A model generated the notes under the pieces. That model searched no databases and had not been told where the DNA came from. It saw nothing but the letters and a program-made list of their open reading frames with translations. DNA of 5,809 nucleotides from Phycisphaerales bacterium (GTDB taxonomy: Bacteria > Planctomycetota > Phycisphaerae > Sedimentisphaerales > Anaerobacaceae), in assembly GCA_011057845.1 (NCBI GenBank), contig DSDB01000100.1, forward strand, positions 1 through 5,809, read 5' to 3'. Both the position numbers and the translations under genes were made by a program. This document shows positions 1 through 5,809 of this stretch, in pieces. The stretch's first letter is position 1. Each line of letters begins with the position of its first letter.

Positions 1-248
1 CGATTGTGGACCTAATGGACGGCGAGGACATCATCGTCAACCGACGGTCGGATCGTGCCGACAGGAGTAAGCAAACCAACATACGCCCGTTTCTCGAATC
101 CTTTGAGTTCGGGCCCGATAGCGTTACCGTGCGGTACGCTATTACGGGGGCCGGAACCGTGCGGCTTGAGGAGGTTCTCGAGTTGCTCGCCATGGCCCCC
201 GAAACGTTCGCCGGGCCGGTTGTTCGGAAAAACATCCGATGGAATTGA
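1..248 (+). CDS. Radical-SAM-linked DUF2344-type protein, C-terminal end (partial)
   Basis: The reading frame is open from the first base (codon boundary at 3) to a TGA at 246-248. The GTG at 6 is therefore probably an internal valine, not the start, and only about 82 C-terminal residues are visible. The segment has a 'GEDIIV' stretch, then a basic hydrophilic linker, an 'IRPFLESFEF' strand, and the ending 'VRLEEVLELLAM' before a short basic tail. This matches the C-terminal pattern of the DUF2344/TIGR03936 radical-SAM-linked family: R-P-[YF]-[IL] followed by a strand, then G-[ST]-x-R-x-E-E-V-L. The biochemical role of that family is not established. Members are usually encoded beside, or fused to, a radical SAM protein and often lie just upstream of rng, as here. 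The neighbour supports the call, but the fragment is short, so the assignment rests on motif resemblance plus context. Confidence 0.68.
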   Translation, partial: IVDLMDGEDIIVNRRSDRADRSKQTNIRPFLESFEFGPDSVTVRYAITGAGTVRLEEVLELLAMAPETFAGPVVRKNIRWN

Positions 249-290
249 AGGTCCGGCGACGGCAAAGAAATTCACTGGCAAGGAATGAAT

Positions 291-296
291 AAGGAG
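291..296 (+). promoter_or_regulatory. Shine-Dalgarno site for rng (long spacing)
   Basis: AAGGAG lies 14 bases upstream of the ATG at 311, longer than the usual 5-9. An in-frame TAG at 299-301 excludes any longer start. The next in-frame ATG (323) would be 26 bases from this site, so 311 is the best start. Confidence 0.6.
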
Positions 297-310
297 CATA
301 GAAGACGCCT

Positions 311-1837
311 ATGGCGAGAGAGATGTTAATCAATGTGGCCCAGGACGAAGAATGTCGAGTGGCCGTTGTCGAGAAGGGTGTGCTGGAAGAGCTGTATATC
401 GAACGCGCCAGCCTGAACAGCCGAGCCGGCAACATTTACAAGGGCAAGGTGGTCAATATCGAATCGGCGATTCAGGCCGTATTCATCGAACTGGGCACCG
501 AGCGAAACGGCTTTCTGCATATCAGCGATCTGCACCCGAAGTACTTCCCCGGGGGCAAGAACGAGCCGGCCGAGAGCATCGGTCGGCGCAAGGCTCTCAA
601 GGACCGCCCCCTGATACAGAACTGCCTCAAGAAGGGCCAGCAACTGGTGGTGCAGGTCACCAAAGAGGGCATCAAGACCAAGGGGCCGACGCTCAGCACC
701 TACATGGCGCTGCCCGGAAAGTACCTGGTGATGATGCCCTGGATGCGCAAGAATGGTGTCTCGCAGAAGATCGAGGATGAGGAGGAACGGACGCGCCTGC
801 GGCAACTGCTGGATGAGATCAAGCCCCCGAAGGGCCATGGATTCATCATCCGGACGGCGGGGGAAAACTGCTCGAAGAAGGAGATCGAGAGCGATCTGAA
901 GTATCTGCTTCGGCTCTGGAGCGCCATCGAGAAACGCATTGAATCGGAGAAGGCGCCGGCGGAGTTGTTTCAGGAGTCGGACCTTGTGATTCGGGCGATG
1001 CGGGACGTGTTCAACAACCAGATTACGAGCATTATCTGCGACTCCGAGCCGGTGATGCGGAAGATCAAGGACTTCCTGTCGATCGCGTCGCCGCGGTTGA
1101 AGCGGCGGGTGAGTTACTACGACGGCAAGATTCCCCTGTTCCACAAGTATCGGATCGAAGAGGAGATCGAGAAGATCCAATCCCGCAGCGTGCCGTTGAA
1201 GGGCGGGGGCTCCATTGTGATTGAACAGACGGAGGCGCTGGTGGCCATTGATGTCAACAGCGGACGGCACCGCAACGTGCAGAATGCCGAACAGACCGCC
1301 TACGAGAGCAACATGGAGGCGGCCGTGGAGATCGCAAGGCAGTTGCGTCTGCGGGACCTGGGGGGATTGATCGTCTGCGACTTTATCGACATGCGGTCGG
1401 CGCGTCATCGCAAAGATGTGGAGCGGGCCTTCCGGGAGGCGGTCAAGCCGGACCGCGCCAGGTCGAAGATACTGAGCATCAGCCGATTCGGCGTCGTGGA
1501 GATGACGCGGCAGCGGATGCGGCCGTCGCTGCATCTGAGCACGTATCTGGCGTGCCCGCACTGCGGGGGAGCCGGCACGGTCAAGAGCCACGAGTCTTTG
1601 GCGCTGGAATTGATCCGTCGGCTGAGCTACTCAGCGGCCCAGGACAAGATCAAGCGGATCGAGCTGTTTGTTTCGCCGGATGTGGCGGACTACCTGCAGA
1701 ACCAGAAGCGGGCGACGATCAGCCGCTTTGAGCAGGAGAATGAGAAGCGCGTGATTATCCACGCGGCCGCCGATTATATCGGCGAACGCCATGAGATCGT
1801 CTGCTACGATGACCGGGGCGGCACCGTGAAGGTCTGA
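311..1837 (+). CDS. rng: Ribonuclease E/G family endoribonuclease (RNase G type)
   Basis: This is a single-strand-specific, 5'-end-sensing endoribonuclease that acts in the cytoplasm in rRNA maturation and mRNA decay. At 508 residues it matches RNase G (about 490) and lacks the long C-terminal scaffold of RNase E. The N-terminus is typical ('LINVA...E.RVAVVEKGVLEELYIER'). An S1 RNA-binding domain follows from about residue 38 ('GNIYKGKVVNIESAIQAVFI') to about 125, then a 5'-sensor region with the R-T pair at 181-182 ('GFIIRT'). The DNase I-like catalytic core contains D314 and N316 in 'VAIDVNSGR' and D357 in 'VCDFIDM'. Their 43-residue spacing equals that of the E. coli RNase E metal ligands D303 and D346. 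The zinc-link cysteines C415 and C418 (CPHC) are present, so the enzyme should dimerise. It follows the DUF2344-type gene by 62 bases and precedes kdsD by 39. It appears intact and active. Confidence 0.96.
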   Translation: MAREMLINVAQDEECRVAVVEKGVLEELYIERASLNSRAGNIYKGKVVNIESAIQAVFIELGTERNGFLHISDLHPKYFPGGKNEPAESIGRRKALKDRPLIQNCLKKGQQLVVQVTKEGIKTKGPTLSTYMALPGKYLVMMPWMRKNGVSQKIEDEEERTRLRQLLDEIKPPKGHGFIIRTAGENCSKKEIESDLKYLLRLWSAIEKRIESEKAPAELFQESDLVIRAMRDVFNNQITSIICDSEPVMRKIKDFLSIASPRLKRRVSYYDGKIPLFHKYRIEEEIEKIQSRSVPLKGGGSIVIEQTEALVAIDVNSGRHRNVQNAEQTAYESNMEAAVEIARQLRLRDLGGLIVCDFIDMRSARHRKDVERAFREAVKPDRARSKILSISRFGVVEMTRQRMRPSLHLSTYLACPHCGGAGTVKSHESLALELIRRLSYSAAQDKIKRIELFVSPDVADYLQNQKRATISRFEQENEKRVIIHAAADYIGERHEIVCYDDRGGTVKV

Positions 1838-1841
1838 CGGG

Positions 1842-1863
1842 CGGCCAGCGATGGGGTTGGCCG
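1842..1863 (+). other. Intercistronic GC-rich hairpin between rng and kdsD
   Basis: CGGCCAGC (1842-1849) can pair with GTTGGCCG (1856-1863) through eight base pairs, one of them G-U, with a six-base loop. It starts 4 bases after the rng stop codon and ends just before the kdsD Shine-Dalgarno site. No T-run follows, so it is not a classical intrinsic terminator. It could be a partial terminator, an mRNA-stability element, or chance pairing in GC-rich DNA. The pairing is seen directly; a role is inference. Confidence 0.35.
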
Positions 1864-1865
1864 GT

Positions 1866-1870
1866 TAAGG
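1866..1870 (+). promoter_or_regulatory. Shine-Dalgarno site supporting the kdsD GTG start at 1877
   Basis: TAAGG lies 6 bases before the GTG at 1877. A rival GGAG at 1896-1899 sits 7 bases before an in-frame GTG at 1907. That start would remove the first ten residues, which match no conserved part of the family. Both starts are credible from the sequence. Confidence 0.45.
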
Positions 1871-1876
1871 TCCGCT

Positions 1877-2884
1877 GTGGCGGTGCTTGACAGTTGGAGT
1901 GTGTCTGTGCGTTTTGATCTGGACTATGCAAGGCAGGTGATCATCGGCGAAGCCGATGCGATTGCGTCCATGACGCCGGTGGTCGATGAGGCGTTCGAGC
2001 AGGCCGCGGAGATGATCTATCAATGCCCGGGTTCCGTGACGGTCAGTGGGATCGGCAAGGCCGGGATCATCGGCCGCAAGATCAGCGCGACGCTGGCGTC
2101 CACGGGAACGCCGAGTCATTTTCTGCATCCGGCCGAGGCGGTTCACGGCGATCTGGGGCGGCTGCGGGCGAATGATGTCATGATCGTTCTGAGCTACGGG
2201 GGCGAGACCGATGAAATCGTGCGGCTGATCAATCTTGTCAAGCGCCTCGATGTGAGGTTGATCGCCATTACGGGCAATAGCGATTCGACGCTCAGCAAGT
2301 ACAGCGATGTAACGCTCTGTATCGGGAAGATGCCGGAGGCCTGTCCGCTGGGCGTGGCGCCAAGCGTCTCGACCACGTGCATGTTGGCCTTGGGCGACGC
2401 TCTGGCCTTCACGGTGATGAAGGCCAGGAATTTCAGCGTGGAGGATTACGTGCGTTTCCATCCCGGCGGTTCACTGGGAGCGCGTCTGATGACGGTGGAC
2501 CAGTCGATGATGTTCAAGCGGGGCGAGAAACTGCCGATTGCGCACGTGGGCGACACCGTGAGCGGACTGCTGAAGAAAACCGGAGATGTGAAACGCCACG
2601 GCGCGGTGATGGTGGTCGACGATAAGGGCCGGCTGGCAGGAATCGTGACCGACGCGGACCTGCGGCGACTGATGACGGCCAAGGGCCCCAAGACCTTCGA
2701 TCTGAAGGCCGGCGAGGTCATGACGGCCGATTGCAAACGCATCCGGGCCGACGCCCTGGCGACCGAAGCGATGGCTCTCTTTCACAAGTTCCGGATTGAT
2801 GAACTACCCGTGGTGGATGATGACGACAGGCCCGTCGGGCTAATCGATGTACAGGATATTGTGATGATCAAGGTCGTCGGTTAA
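1877..2884 (+). CDS. kdsD: D-arabinose-5-phosphate isomerase (KdsD/KpsF family)
   Basis: The enzyme converts D-ribulose 5-phosphate to D-arabinose 5-phosphate in the cytoplasm, the first dedicated step of Kdo synthesis. At 335 residues it has full family length (E. coli KdsD is 328). An N-terminal SIS sugar-isomerase domain covers about residues 40-205. It carries 'GIGKAGIIGRK' (58-68), 'ASTGTPSHFLHPAEAVHGDLG' (74-94), 'ACPLGVAPS' (155-163) and 'HPGGSLG' (195-201). Two CBS domains follow, at about 210-270 and 280-333. Residues equivalent to the E. coli functional set K59, E111, E152 and H193 are present as K61, E110, E154 and H195. The usual S-N-S-G-E phosphate-binding loop reads S-Y-G-G-E, so one serine has become glycine. 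The start is uncertain: GTG 1877 is used here, but GTG 1907 is also possible. kdsC follows after 11 bases, implying co-transcription. Confidence 0.95.
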   Translation: MAVLDSWSVSVRFDLDYARQVIIGEADAIASMTPVVDEAFEQAAEMIYQCPGSVTVSGIGKAGIIGRKISATLASTGTPSHFLHPAEAVHGDLGRLRANDVMIVLSYGGETDEIVRLINLVKRLDVRLIAITGNSDSTLSKYSDVTLCIGKMPEACPLGVAPSVSTTCMLALGDALAFTVMKARNFSVEDYVRFHPGGSLGARLMTVDQSMMFKRGEKLPIAHVGDTVSGLLKKTGDVKRHGAVMVVDDKGRLAGIVTDADLRRLMTAKGPKTFDLKAGEVMTADCKRIRADALATEAMALFHKFRIDELPVVDDDDRPVGLIDVQDIVMIKVVG

Positions 2885-2895
2885 AATGGGAATCT

Positions 2896-3423
2896 ATGGC
2901 CGACGTATTGAAGGATAAACTCGCCAAGATAGAGTTGCTGGTGCTGGACGTCGATGGCGTCCTGACGGACGGAACCATCATCATCCATGGCGACGGCAGC
3001 GAGACCAAGAGTTTTCACACGCTCGACGGCCACGGGATCCGGCTGTGGCAGCGGGCCGGCGGCAGGACGGCGCTGTTGAGCGGGCGGATGTCGGACCCGA
3101 CGGCGATTCGCGCCGCGGCGCTCGATATTGAACACGTGTTTCAGAATATGCATCACAAACTGCCGAAGATGCAGGAGTTTCTCGCGGAGATCGGCCTGGA
3201 GCCCGACCGTGTGGCGTACGTCGGCGACGACCTGCCGGATCTGCCCGTGATGCGGTATGTGGGTCTGGGCGTGGCGGTGGCCGATGCCGTGCCGGAGGTC
3301 CGCCGGTATGCCGACTATGTGACGGCCCATCCGGGCGGTCGCGGGGCGGTGCGGGAGGTCATTGAGATGCTCCTGCGGGCATCGGGGCGATGGGATGCAC
3401 TAATGGAGCGGTACCTGACCTGA
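2896..3423 (+). CDS. kdsC: 3-deoxy-D-manno-octulosonate 8-phosphate phosphatase (KdsC, HAD family)
   Basis: The enzyme hydrolyses Kdo 8-phosphate to Kdo and phosphate in the cytoplasm, ahead of CMP activation by KdsB. The 175-residue length fits the cap-less C0 HAD phosphatases, which work as tetramers. All HAD motifs are visible: motif I 'LDVDGVLTDG' with nucleophile D18 and acid/base D20, motif II S62-G-R, motif III K88, and motif IV 'VGDDLPDLPVM' with D111 and D112. The family-specific 'DGHGIRLWQRAG' (44-55) and the C-terminal 'GGRGAVREV' loop (147-155), which closes over the neighbouring subunit's active site, separate it from general phosphoglycolate phosphatases. The ATG at 2896 has only a weak GGGA site 4 bases upstream. 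It lies 11 bases after kdsD and 18 before the lipopolysaccharide-transport gene, so the three are probably one operon. Confidence 0.94.
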   Translation: MADVLKDKLAKIELLVLDVDGVLTDGTIIIHGDGSETKSFHTLDGHGIRLWQRAGGRTALLSGRMSDPTAIRAAALDIEHVFQNMHHKLPKMQEFLAEIGLEPDRVAYVGDDLPDLPVMRYVGLGVAVADAVPEVRRYADYVTAHPGGRGAVREVIEMLLRASGRWDALMERYLT

Positions 3424-3432
3424 GATTCGGAT

Positions 3433-3436
3433 GGAG
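3433..3436 (+). promoter_or_regulatory. Shine-Dalgarno site for the LptC/LptA-like gene
   Basis: GGAG sits 5 bases upstream of the GTG at 3442. The same frame runs back to the kdsC TGA (3421-3423) with no other ATG, GTG or TTG codon between, which supports 3442 as the start. An ATG at 3431 is in another frame and meets a stop after eight codons. Confidence 0.55.
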
Positions 3437-3441
3437 TCTGC

Positions 3442-5799
3442 GTGGCTGCTTTCTTGAGACGAGTTGTTGTGGGCGTGATCGCGGTGGCGGTCGTTCTGGC
3501 GGCCTTCTGGTTATACGGCCGGTGGACGGGAACGCCAAAACTGGACTCCTATCGGGATGAAGCGTTCTCGCCGATAAAAGCCGACAGCAATTCAGCAGCC
3601 GGGGAGGTGGGCAAGATCGGCGGCGTGGGCATTGAGGATGTCGGAGGCGCCCGCTACTATCACCGCGACCGCAACAAGCGGATCGACCGGGAGTTCGGGT
3701 TTGCCAAGCTGCTGCACAAGGTCCGCGATCAACTGGAGATCGAAGGGCCTTACATGAAGGTCTTCCAGCGGAACTTCAACTGTTCCATTACCGCCGACCG
3801 CGGGACTGTTGAGATTGAGACGGCGGCGGGCCGTCCAAGCCCGTCGGATGCGGCGTTCACGGGCAACGTGGTGATACACCTGCTGCCCCAGGGCGACAGC
3901 GATTTCTCGGAGTCCTGGGTCTATCTCGATGACGTGACATTTATCAGCGAGCGGTCGGTCTTCTCGACGGCCGGGCCGGTGCGTTTTCTCTCGGCGGATG
4001 CGGAGATGCTGGGGCGGGGCATGGAGCTGGTGTACAACGAGCAGTTGGAGCGGCTGGAGTTTTTCCGGATCGTCAAGCTTCAGTCGCTGCGACTCAGCAG
4101 CGGCAAGACCGATTCGCTGTCGAAGTCGTCGGACAAGTCGGGCAGGGATCGATCGGGGGGGGCGGCTTCAGGAGGGTCTGAACCCGGTAAAGCCGCGGCC
4201 GGAGACTACTACCGGTGCGTCCTTGGGGGCAACGCCACGATCCACGGACCTGATCAGCTCGTCGTAGCTCAGGACCGGCTGGTCATCAGCGACATCTTCT
4301 GGGCCCGCGCCGACGCCAATGAGCCCGCGGATGCGAACGCCGCGGCGGTTGGAGCCGGTGCTATCGGGCGCGACAGCATCCCTGGGCCCGCCGAGCCCAA
4401 CACCGTTGTCCAGAGTCCGCTGGATGTGATGGTCACATGCGACCGGGGCATTCTGTTGGCCCCGGTGGACTCCATGCTGGGCCGCGAGATGCTCACCGAC
4501 AGCAACATGCCCGTGGATACGAACGCGTGGCCGGCCGCGGCGCAGGACAAACCCTCTTTTTACACCGGCCGGATTGACTACAGTGTCATCACCGGGGACA
4601 CGATCGCCTCGGGTCTGTCTCAACTGACCTTCTTCGCCGATTCCAACAGCGCCGATCCGAACAGCCGAAAAACGCCCGTCACCATCACGGCCCGGCGGGA
4701 GACCCGGTTTGTGGCCGATTCCAACCAGGTGATTTTCGACGGCAACTGCGTCTGTGTCATGCCTCCGAAGGATCCGAACCTGGGTAAAGACTACATCTTC
4801 CAGTCGCCTCGGATCATCGTGAACCTGCTGGGTGATTCGAACGACCTGTTCAGCGCGGCGGACATCAACGCGGTCGGGCCGGTGCGGCTGGATTTCGCCA
4901 CCGAGAACATGGCCGACGCCACGGCGGCGCCCATGCCGGTTTCGGTTACGGCCCGCAAGAACGCCACCGTCCTGGCGGCCGCGAACCAGGTGGTCTTCGA
5001 CGGGGATTGCGTCGCCACCATGCTCAAGGACGACCCGAATGTTCTGGAGACGTACATTCTCAAGTCGCCTGTGATTACGATGGACCTGCCCGATAAGACA
5101 AAGGGTTCATCGGGCGGGTCGGACTTCAAGCATATCGCCGCCCACGGGGGGCTGGTTGATATGGCTTCCGTGCGGACGGCCAAGACGGCGGCCGGGCAGC
5201 TCATGCAGGGTGATGGGGCGAATCTGGGCGGCATTGAGTTGAAGTGCCGCCGGTTCGATTTTGATCCGAACGAGGAGGTATTCATCGCGACCGGTCCGGG
5301 CATTATCCAGCTCGACAACAGCAAGATCGCCGAGCCGAATGAGCGGAAGGTGGGCATGAGCCTCCGACGGCCGTGTTACGCCTTCGTCCGAAACTTCGAC
5401 AACCTCCGTTACTATCTCAAGGACAACAAAGTCATCGCGGACGCCGAATCCCAAGGGACGCTTCGCGTCGATTACATCCCCGTTCGCCAGGGCCGGTACG
5501 GCGAGCATGTGATTGCCACAGCCAGCCATGTCGAGGCGTTCTTCGCCAAGACGCTCGCCGGGGACAACGAGTTGTCCACGCTGCACGCCACCGGCGGAAT
5601 CACCTATGAGGACGCGAAGAACCAGTTTGTGGGCAGCGAGTTGTTCTACAACCATGCCGAGTCGCTCATGACGGTCAAGGGCGACCGGACTCAGCCGTGC
5701 TACTTCAACGGGGCCCTGGTCAAGGGGATCGAGTACGACCTGAATACCGGGCGTGTGCGGGCGGAGCTGGCCGGGCCGGGGCTCATGCAGTTGAAGTAG
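3442..5799 (+). CDS. lptC: Large membrane-anchored LptC/LptA-like lipopolysaccharide transport protein
   Basis: Predicted inner-membrane-anchored periplasmic protein of lipopolysaccharide export. Residues 1-7 are short and basic, and 8-25 form one hydrophobic helix with no clear cleavage site. This is the bitopic layout of LptC. Residues about 97-215 resemble LptC: 'FTGNVVIHLLPQGDSDF', then 'VYLDDVTFISERSVFSTAGPV', then 'GRGMELVYNEQLERLEFFR'. A Ser/Gly/Lys-rich linker covers about 216-253. Several OstA/LptA-like beta-rich segments follow, including two related units (413-462 and 500-549). The C-terminal end has an LptA-like pattern, 'LHATGGITYEDAKNQFVGSELFY' in outline (714-736), then a 'MTVKGD' and 'YDLNTGRV' ending. 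At 785 residues it is about four times E. coli LptC. It has at least twelve Asp-x-Asn tripeptides. It lies 18 bases after kdsC, where lptC sits in the E. coli kdsD-kdsC-lptC-lptA-lptB order. The family-level call comes from pattern plus context; whether it replaces both LptC and LptA is inference. Confidence 0.72.
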   Translation: MAAFLRRVVVGVIAVAVVLAAFWLYGRWTGTPKLDSYRDEAFSPIKADSNSAAGEVGKIGGVGIEDVGGARYYHRDRNKRIDREFGFAKLLHKVRDQLEIEGPYMKVFQRNFNCSITADRGTVEIETAAGRPSPSDAAFTGNVVIHLLPQGDSDFSESWVYLDDVTFISERSVFSTAGPVRFLSADAEMLGRGMELVYNEQLERLEFFRIVKLQSLRLSSGKTDSLSKSSDKSGRDRSGGAASGGSEPGKAAAGDYYRCVLGGNATIHGPDQLVVAQDRLVISDIFWARADANEPADANAAAVGAGAIGRDSIPGPAEPNTVVQSPLDVMVTCDRGILLAPVDSMLGREMLTDSNMPVDTNAWPAAAQDKPSFYTGRIDYSVITGDTIASGLSQLTFFADSNSADPNSRKTPVTITARRETRFVADSNQVIFDGNCVCVMPPKDPNLGKDYIFQSPRIIVNLLGDSNDLFSAADINAVGPVRLDFATENMADATAAPMPVSVTARKNATVLAAANQVVFDGDCVATMLKDDPNVLETYILKSPVITMDLPDKTKGSSGGSDFKHIAAHGGLVDMASVRTAKTAAGQLMQGDGANLGGIELKCRRFDFDPNEEVFIATGPGIIQLDNSKIAEPNERKVGMSLRRPCYAFVRNFDNLRYYLKDNKVIADAESQGTLRVDYIPVRQGRYGEHVIATASHVEAFFAKTLAGDNELSTLHATGGITYEDAKNQFVGSELFYNHAESLMTVKGDRTQPCYFNGALVKGIEYDLNTGRVRAELAGPGLMQLK
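4155..4162 (+). repeat. Poly-G tract of eight in the LptC/LptA-like gene
   Basis: Eight consecutive G residues code for the Ser-Gly-Gly-Ala part of the low-complexity linker (about residues 238-241). Gain or loss of one base would shift the frame and remove the C-terminal two thirds of the protein. The tract is also a likely place for a sequencing or assembly error, but the frame is open on both sides as given. Confidence 0.85.
4678..4827 (+). repeat. Internal protein repeat, copy 1 (residues 413-462)
   Basis: This segment encodes the first copy of a 50-residue unit with the core 'NQVIFDGNCV' followed by 'DPN', 'YIFQSP' and 'NL'. It aligns without gaps to copy 2, 87 residues downstream, with 23 of 50 residues identical by hand count. 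Confidence 0.8.
4939..5088 (+). repeat. Internal protein repeat, copy 2 (residues 500-549)
   Basis: This is the second copy of the unit, with the core 'NQVVFDGDCV' followed by 'DPN', 'YILKSP' and 'DL'. The conserved T-A-R, N-Q-V, F-D-G, C-V, D-P-N and S-P positions match copy 1. The pattern of V-x-x-T-A-R then F-D-G-x-C fits beta-jellyroll OstA-type segments. Confidence 0.8.
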
Positions 5800-5809
5800 C
5801 GTGTCCGCG

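Noticed and set aside
271..299. Possible promoter upstream of rng, with TTCACT as a -35-like element
   Set aside because: At a 17-base spacing the -10 position reads GAGCAT, far from TATAAT, and it would overlap the ribosome-binding site.
326..1591. A 421-codon open frame on the - strand across rng
   Set aside because: It lies wholly inside the well-supported RNase G gene. Its translation is rich in Arg, His, Leu and Pro with no recognisable motif, as expected for an antisense shadow in high-GC coding DNA.
1865..2461. A 198-codon open frame on the - strand within kdsD
   Set aside because: It is antisense to conserved SIS-domain codons and has a low-complexity, His/Arg-rich translation; it is a shadow frame.
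3431..3457. Eight-codon ATG frame just before and overlapping the LptC/LptA-like start
   Set aside because: It is very short and its own ATG overlaps the GGAG site; it is most likely chance. Translational coupling is possible but unsupported.
4791..5655. Two overlapping - strand open frames in the LptC/LptA-like gene
   Set aside because: They overlap each other and the main gene, have no ribosome-binding site of note, and encode no family I recognise.
5801..5809. GTG TCC GCG at the window end as the start of a downstream gene such as lptB
   Set aside because: Only three codons are visible and no good Shine-Dalgarno site precedes them. The position is plausible for the next operon gene but cannot be supported.

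Overview
The window is a compact, gene-dense, high-GC stretch with every gene on the + strand. It looks like a Gram-negative-type (diderm) bacterium that makes Kdo-containing lipopolysaccharide. The last gene is a long, lineage-specific LptC/LptA-like protein rich in Asp-x-Asn tripeptides. From general memory of such proteins, I infer a planctomycete of the Phycisphaerae/Sedimentisphaerales type, but this is not proven by the sequence.

Layout. (1) Positions 1-248 hold the C-terminal end of a radical-SAM-linked DUF2344-type protein whose start lies outside the window. (2) After a 62-base gap with a clear Shine-Dalgarno sequence comes a complete RNase E/G-family endoribonuclease of RNase G size (311-1837). 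A DUF2344 gene next to an rng gene is a recurring bacterial arrangement. (3) A 39-base gap with a GC-rich hairpin separates these from an envelope module. (4) The module is kdsD (D-arabinose-5-phosphate isomerase, 1877-2884), kdsC (Kdo-8-phosphate phosphatase, 2896-3423) and a 785-residue membrane-anchored LptC/LptA-like protein (3442-5799). The gaps inside it are 11 and 18 bases. The last 10 bases hold no supportable feature.

How the genes work together. KdsD and KdsC catalyse the first and third dedicated steps of Kdo synthesis; KdsA, between them, is not in the window. Kdo is the inner-core sugar of lipopolysaccharide. The third gene has the features of proteins that carry finished lipopolysaccharide across the periplasm. 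The order kdsD-kdsC-lptC(-lptA) matches the E. coli yrb/lpt cluster. Here the periplasmic component is far larger than E. coli LptC (about 190 residues) and LptA (about 185 residues) combined, and it contains an internal duplication. This gene is the most interesting part of the window. No RNA genes, insertion sequences, CRISPR arrays or convincing promoters were seen.
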